This document shows positions 5,255 to 8,799 of a stretch of DNA of 8,799 bases, one piece after another; the stretch's first letter is position 1; each line of letters starts with the position of its first letter. A program made the translations under genes and the position numbers. The stretch spans positions 1 through 8,799 of the forward strand of contig JAGXHB010000105.1 in assembly GCA_024636425.1 (NCBI GenBank). The letters run 5' to 3'. Under the pieces are notes generated by a model. The model searched no databases. It was not told the origin of the DNA and saw only the letters and a list, made by a program, of their open reading frames with translations. The DNA is from Roseobacter sp. Its GTDB lineage: Bacteria > Pseudomonadota > Alphaproteobacteria > Rhodobacterales > Rhodobacteraceae.

Positions 5255-8200
5255 TTAGCGGACGATCCGAACAGGGATGATCCTGGGGTGCAGATAGCAT
5301 TCCGAAGAGGGTGATCGCCCTGTGACTCGTATTTCCAATTGAAGGGGTGAAGTACCGATCCGGTCAAGCGGCGGGGGCCGCAATCCGTAGTGGTCATAGT
5401 AGATCTGACCCACTTTCCAAGCGCGCGTCGGTTGCATCCAGTCGCACGGATCGTGATCGGACCCTGCGCCCCAATCATCACTGCGTGCCCTCCCCCTTGG
5501 AACCGCCATCAAACTTATGCGGAGATCTTCCATCACAGGTTTCGAAACGGACCACCATGTTTCGACCCAAAGCATCTGACGGCGGGTGATAACTGACGGC
5601 TTCAAGCGCACTCCCAAAAGCCTCAGCCCGTTCAGCGGCACATCCGCGATCCGGGCGTTTCCTGGCACGAAGGACGCTTGCCCGGCAGTAGCATCAGGCG
5701 CGTAGGCTGCAAGCGCGTCCATGCGGTAGCGACGGGAAGACATCACTGCGGGGGCGGCCAATGTCGGGCTTGCGTCCGCTGCACCCAGATCGACAAAAGC
5801 CTGATGCCCTTGCCTGACAAGCGTAGTGCCGAAGCCACTGCAGGCGCTTTCATATCGGTCCAGTTCCTGCGCGGCCATCTCGCCATCCAGACGCTCGCTG
5901 AAGCCATAGCCGATTCCGATGGGGATATACTCGATCCAGCGGATTCCGGCTGCCCCAAGACCAAGGCGAAACAGCCCGCCAGGCCGGAACCAGGGACGGG
6001 GTGCTTCGGCCAGAAGCGTCCCTGTGCCGTGGATGATCGGCTTGGACCTGTAAATTTCAATCCCGTGCGGCTTTTGTCCCGCCACACCCAGTACACCGTC
6101 TGCACCAAGATCAATCAATGCGCGGGAAAGCCTGCGCATCTTGCGGTCGGGGGTCGGGGTGGCTTTGGCCCCCCAATGAACGGTGACAAGGACGACATCG
6201 GCATTTTCCCTCGCCTGCGCGATGAGGGCAGTCATTCTCGAATGCCACACGTCCGTTTCATTGGGGCACAGAAACGCCGTGCCGGGCCCGCTGTCGGTTG
6301 CGGAAGAACGGTGTTGTGTGGTGTCAATGCTCAGGATTCCAACACGGGTATCGCCTGCCGTGCAGATCATAGGGCGCAGCGCATTGTCCACAGTCGCGCC
6401 CGCGCCTGCATATCGGATGCCGATCTTGTCCAGAATTTCGGTTTGCTGGATCAAGGCGGTCGGCCCGTAATCCCCGCTGTGGGCGTTCCCCACGGTGACC
6501 GCATTGACCCCGGCGTTGGTCAGGATGTGCAGCATTTCCGGCCTCGCACGACGATAGAATGGCGCGGCTTCGCCCTTGTCTACACCCTGACGGCCAAACG
6601 TGCTGACGACACAATCCAGATTGACCACGGAAAGATCGGCATGGCGAAGTTCCGGGATGTTGAGCACTGCGGCGGGCCCAAGTTGCCCTGTCCGCAGATG
6701 CTGCCGCTGCCCCAGATTCACGGCGCCGCCCCAGGCGATGACGGCATCGGCGGTCAGGGGCAGGGGGCGCGGCTGGTCACCGGATCGCGCAAAGCTGGAA
6801 GGAAGCGGCCGTGTTTCAGCGCGCAGGTAGTGCTTGAGGTAAGCGAGATTTCCGGACAGATAATGTTCGACATCGTCGATCCGGATGCGGAATGCGTGAT
6901 GACGGATGAAAAAGCTGCCCAGGATACGCTGCGGATTGCGGAAAAACATCGCCATTTCGGGCCAGAAGAAACCGTTCGCCAGATACCGTGCCCGCGTCTC
7001 CAGGGCGCGGTAGAACTTGTCTTGGTCAAGGTGTTTGAGGAGGTGCCGATGCGTTTCGTCACACTCCAGACGCCGGATCATTTTATGCGCCGCCATCATC
7101 AGCTCGAGCAGTGTGGGAAAGGTGGTGATCCGGTCGATCACAAAATCAAGGTGATCTGCCACGTTCATCAATCCGAAGCGGTAGTATTTTTCTTCAGGGC
7201 GATACAGCGTCAGTTCGTTCACGCAATAGCTAAGCCAATGGTCATGCGTGCGCCAATGCTCTTGTTCGATGAAATAGTCGAAAGCCTTTTCCACCGCCGC
7301 CAGCCAGCGCGGATCCTGAGTGAGCCCATAAAGCCGCATCAGGCCAAAGGCGGCTTCACCGTCATAGTAGATTATCCTGAACTGCTCTTTGACACTTAAA
7401 TCATCGGCGTTGAGGACATGCGCAAACTGCCCCGTTTCAGGATCTTGCAGCCGGACGATGCCCTGCGCCAGTTGCTCCAGCAAAGCGAGGTGACGCTTGT
7501 CGCCGGTCAGCTCTGTAAACGTGACCAGCGCCAGCAGGCACACAGCGCTGCCACCCAGCTTTATCTCGTTGTTAAGGTCTTGAAGATAAGCGACCTGCTG
7601 TCGGTCGGGCAGGGTGTAGCGACGGACAAGCCGTTCGGTCAGAAGGTTCAGCCCCCGTTCAATCGCAGACCATAGGCTTGGATCGCGCGTGACCTCCCAT
7701 GCTTCGAGCATCGCGTAAACTGTGCTTGCGTGGCGCAGTGTATTGTAAGCGTTGATTTCGCGGTCAAAGCAGGGGTGCAGACCGTAGGTAAATTGTCCTT
7801 TCTCATCAATCTGTGCAGCCAGAAAGCAGCTGGATTGGTCCACCATGGTTTCAACCGTGGCCGCATCAAGCGTATCAAGACGGCGCCGTCCGGTGTCGCG
7901 CCCCTCCGACCCGCCGCTGAACCCGTGCAGCGGAACGGGTGCGCAGTCGGCCTGTATTAAAAATGCATCGGTGGTAAAAAGCATCACCCGCGCGTCCTGC
8001 GCCGTGGGCAGGGCAAAGCTTTCGCCAAAGCGCCTGCGTCCGTAGATACCAAAATTTTTCGGGTTCAGCCCCGCTGCAGGTTCCTTGTGACCCAGATAAA
8101 GCATCGCATTGGCGTTCAGCTCTTGCTCGAGAAAGGCGAGGGAAAAATCCGGATCAAGTGCCAGGCCATACCGGAAATAATTGCGCTTGCTGCTGCGGAT

Positions 8201-8551
8201 GGCCTGCTGGCACTGATCCCACGGCAGGTTCCAACTCCGGGTGACCCAATCCACGCGCAGCCAGCAGATCGACGGATCGGGCTTGGGCTGTGCTGACCGC
8301 CAAGCATCGAACGCGGCCCATATGGTATCAAGGCACTTGCCGGAAAAATGAACAACCACTGCGCGGCGCCGGCCATCTCCCATTGCAAAGAATACCCGCA
8401 AGGGCCCCTCGCTGTCGGCTGAAGCAACGGCATAGGTCAGCGCCGCGCGGGCCTGAGGCAAAAGCGTATTGAGAGGCACCAGAGGGTGCGCATCAAGCGG
8501 CGACAGGCGGGCACGCTGTGCCACATCGGCTTGAATTCGGTGTTGTGCCAT
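5255..8551 (-). CDS. Multidomain protein: alpha/alpha-toroid-like region fused to a degenerate CapA domain
   Basis: A 1098-residue protein with no clear signal peptide. Residues 28-240 are an unassigned alpha/beta region (AFLEQELNANAMLYLG). Residues 250-570 look like an alpha/alpha toroid as in six-hairpin glycan enzymes, with conserved-looking YNTLRHASTVYA (269-280), IKLGGSA (330-336), IYYDGEA (394-400) and HDHWL (436-440). Residues 600-875 match the CapA/PgsA family of poly-gamma-glutamate capsule synthesis (NLD 644-646, GNAHSGDYG 688-696, VHWG 791-794, GADGVLG 816-822, GIEIYRSKPI 830-839), but several expected metal ligands are replaced. Residues 970-1098 look like a beta-sandwich, with motifs such as WVETWW and SDHDP. 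Family CapA proteins are usually about 350-450 residues, so this is a large fusion. The ATG has no strong ribosome site; the upstream gene stops 10 bases before it, so translational coupling is likely. A role in making, binding or exporting a surface polymer is inferred; the substrate is unknown. Confidence 0.8.
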   Translation of the reverse strand: MAQHRIQADVAQRARLSPLDAHPLVPLNTLLPQARAALTYAVASADSEGPLRVFFAMGDGRRRAVVVHFSGKCLDTIWAAFDAWRSAQPKPDPSICWLRVDWVTRSWNLPWDQCQQAIRSSKRNYFRYGLALDPDFSLAFLEQELNANAMLYLGHKEPAAGLNPKNFGIYGRRRFGESFALPTAQDARVMLFTTDAFLIQADCAPVPLHGFSGGSEGRDTGRRRLDTLDAATVETMVDQSSCFLAAQIDEKGQFTYGLHPCFDREINAYNTLRHASTVYAMLEAWEVTRDPSLWSAIERGLNLLTERLVRRYTLPDRQQVAYLQDLNNEIKLGGSAVCLLALVTFTELTGDKRHLALLEQLAQGIVRLQDPETGQFAHVLNADDLSVKEQFRIIYYDGEAAFGLMRLYGLTQDPRWLAAVEKAFDYFIEQEHWRTHDHWLSYCVNELTLYRPEEKYYRFGLMNVADHLDFVIDRITTFPTLLELMMAAHKMIRRLECDETHRHLLKHLDQDKFYRALETRARYLANGFFWPEMAMFFRNPQRILGSFFIRHHAFRIRIDDVEHYLSGNLAYLKHYLRAETRPLPSSFARSGDQPRPLPLTADAVIAWGGAVNLGQRQHLRTGQLGPAAVLNIPELRHADLSVVNLDCVVSTFGRQGVDKGEAAPFYRRARPEMLHILTNAGVNAVTVGNAHSGDYGPTALIQQTEILDKIGIRYAGAGATVDNALRPMICTAGDTRVGILSIDTTQHRSSATDSGPGTAFLCPNETDVWHSRMTALIAQARENADVVLVTVHWGAKATPTPDRKMRRLSRALIDLGADGVLGVAGQKPHGIEIYRSKPIIHGTGTLLAEAPRPWFRPGGLFRLGLGAAGIRWIEYIPIGIGYGFSERLDGEMAAQELDRYESACSGFGTTLVRQGHQAFVDLGAADASPTLAAPAVMSSRRYRMDALAAYAPDATAGQASFVPGNARIADVPLNGLRLLGVRLKPSVITRRQMLWVETWWSVSKPVMEDLRISLMAVPRGRARSDDWGAGSDHDPCDWMQPTRAWKVGQIYYDHYGLRPPPLDRIGTSPLQLEIRVTGRSPSSECYLHPRIIPVRIVR

Positions 8552-8561
8552 TACTGTGGTT

Positions 8562-8799
8562 TCAGGATCGGTCGGTCGCAGCGCGCAGAGTAGTCTTCTC
8601 CCCCGCCTGCTGCTCGTCAGGGCGATTGCCGCGCTGCACAGGGCGCCGTGAAAGAACTACCGCAACGACCGGCAGCAAGGACACGGTCCCTCCGATCCCG
8701 TAAGCGAGCAGCAGTCCTCCAAGACTTGCGCCTGAAACGAACGCAATCACCGCAGCGATGGTCCCGCAGATCATCCCGATCAAGATGATGCCGATCACG
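8562..8799 (-). CDS. Small membrane protein, cut by the right edge
   Basis: At least 78 residues, with the frame open to the window edge, so the true start may lie outside; a GTG at 8798-8796 is the first possible start inside. Two hydrophobic segments, about residues 2-21 (IGIILIGMICGTIAAVIAFV) and 25-49 (ending VVAVVLS), are joined by a short Gly/Ser/Ala turn and followed by a polar, charged tail (RRPVQRGNRPDEQQAGEK), suggesting a helical hairpin with a cytoplasmic tail. The stop is 10 bases before the large CapA-domain gene, so the two probably form one operon. Small membrane partners are known in poly-gamma-glutamate synthase systems, but nothing in the sequence identifies this as one. 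Family not recognised. Confidence 0.65.
   Translation of the reverse strand, partial: VIGIILIGMICGTIAAVIAFVSGASLGGLLLAYGIGGTVSLLPVVAVVLSRRPVQRGNRPDEQQAGEKTTLRAATDRS

Noticed and set aside
5678..7399. 573-residue plus-strand open frame opposite the large CapA-domain gene
   Set aside because: Its length results from the GC-rich codon pattern of the opposite strand. The translation has no coherent domain, while the minus strand shows clear CapA motifs.
8562..8799. PgsC/CapC poly-gamma-glutamate membrane subunit
   Set aside because: Only two hydrophobic segments are visible, the sequence shows no family motif I can name, and the gene is cut by the window edge.

Overview
The window looks like a piece of an alphaproteobacterial chromosome, most likely from the Rhodobacterales/Roseobacter group. 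This is inferred from the GC-rich coding sequence, the style of the phosphorelay proteins and the BapA-type surface protein prefix; no rRNA or marker gene is present to prove it. No tRNA, rRNA, CRISPR array, insertion sequence or integrase is visible.

Left part (1-3147): signal transduction. A receiver-like protein runs in from the left edge on the plus strand. Converging on it are two minus-strand genes: a soluble hybrid histidine kinase (PAS-like, kinase core, receiver, Hpt-like domain) and, 166 bases downstream of it, a NarL/FixJ-type LuxR-family response regulator. Together they look like a complete phosphorelay from kinase to DNA-binding output.

Middle (3148-5143): a 454-base gene-free divergent control region with several inverted and direct repeats separates the kinase gene from a plus-strand gene for a highly acidic, repetitive surface-type protein. 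That protein has a BapA/Bap-like N-terminal prefix, an Ala/Gly-rich hydrophobic stretch, a nearly pure Asp-Ala dipeptide tract of 89 residues, decapeptide Leu-Gly-Asp repeats and a block of six almost identical 11-residue (33-bp) tandem repeats. The divergent layout suggests, without proving it, that the phosphorelay controls this matrix or adhesin gene.

Right part (5144-8799): after a strong intergenic hairpin comes a convergent minus-strand gene for a 1098-residue multidomain protein. It has an unassigned N-terminal region, an alpha/alpha-toroid-like region, a CapA (poly-gamma-glutamate synthesis, metallophosphatase-fold) domain that has lost most expected metal ligands, and a C-terminal beta-rich domain. 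Its presumed operon partner is a small membrane protein cut by the right edge. The common theme is cell-surface or extracellular polymer production plus a regulatory relay.

The most unusual items are the CapA domain with eroded active-site motifs inside a large fusion, the Asp-Ala tract protein with its two layers of repeats, and the shared GTGTC-type repeats ahead of the kinase and regulator genes.
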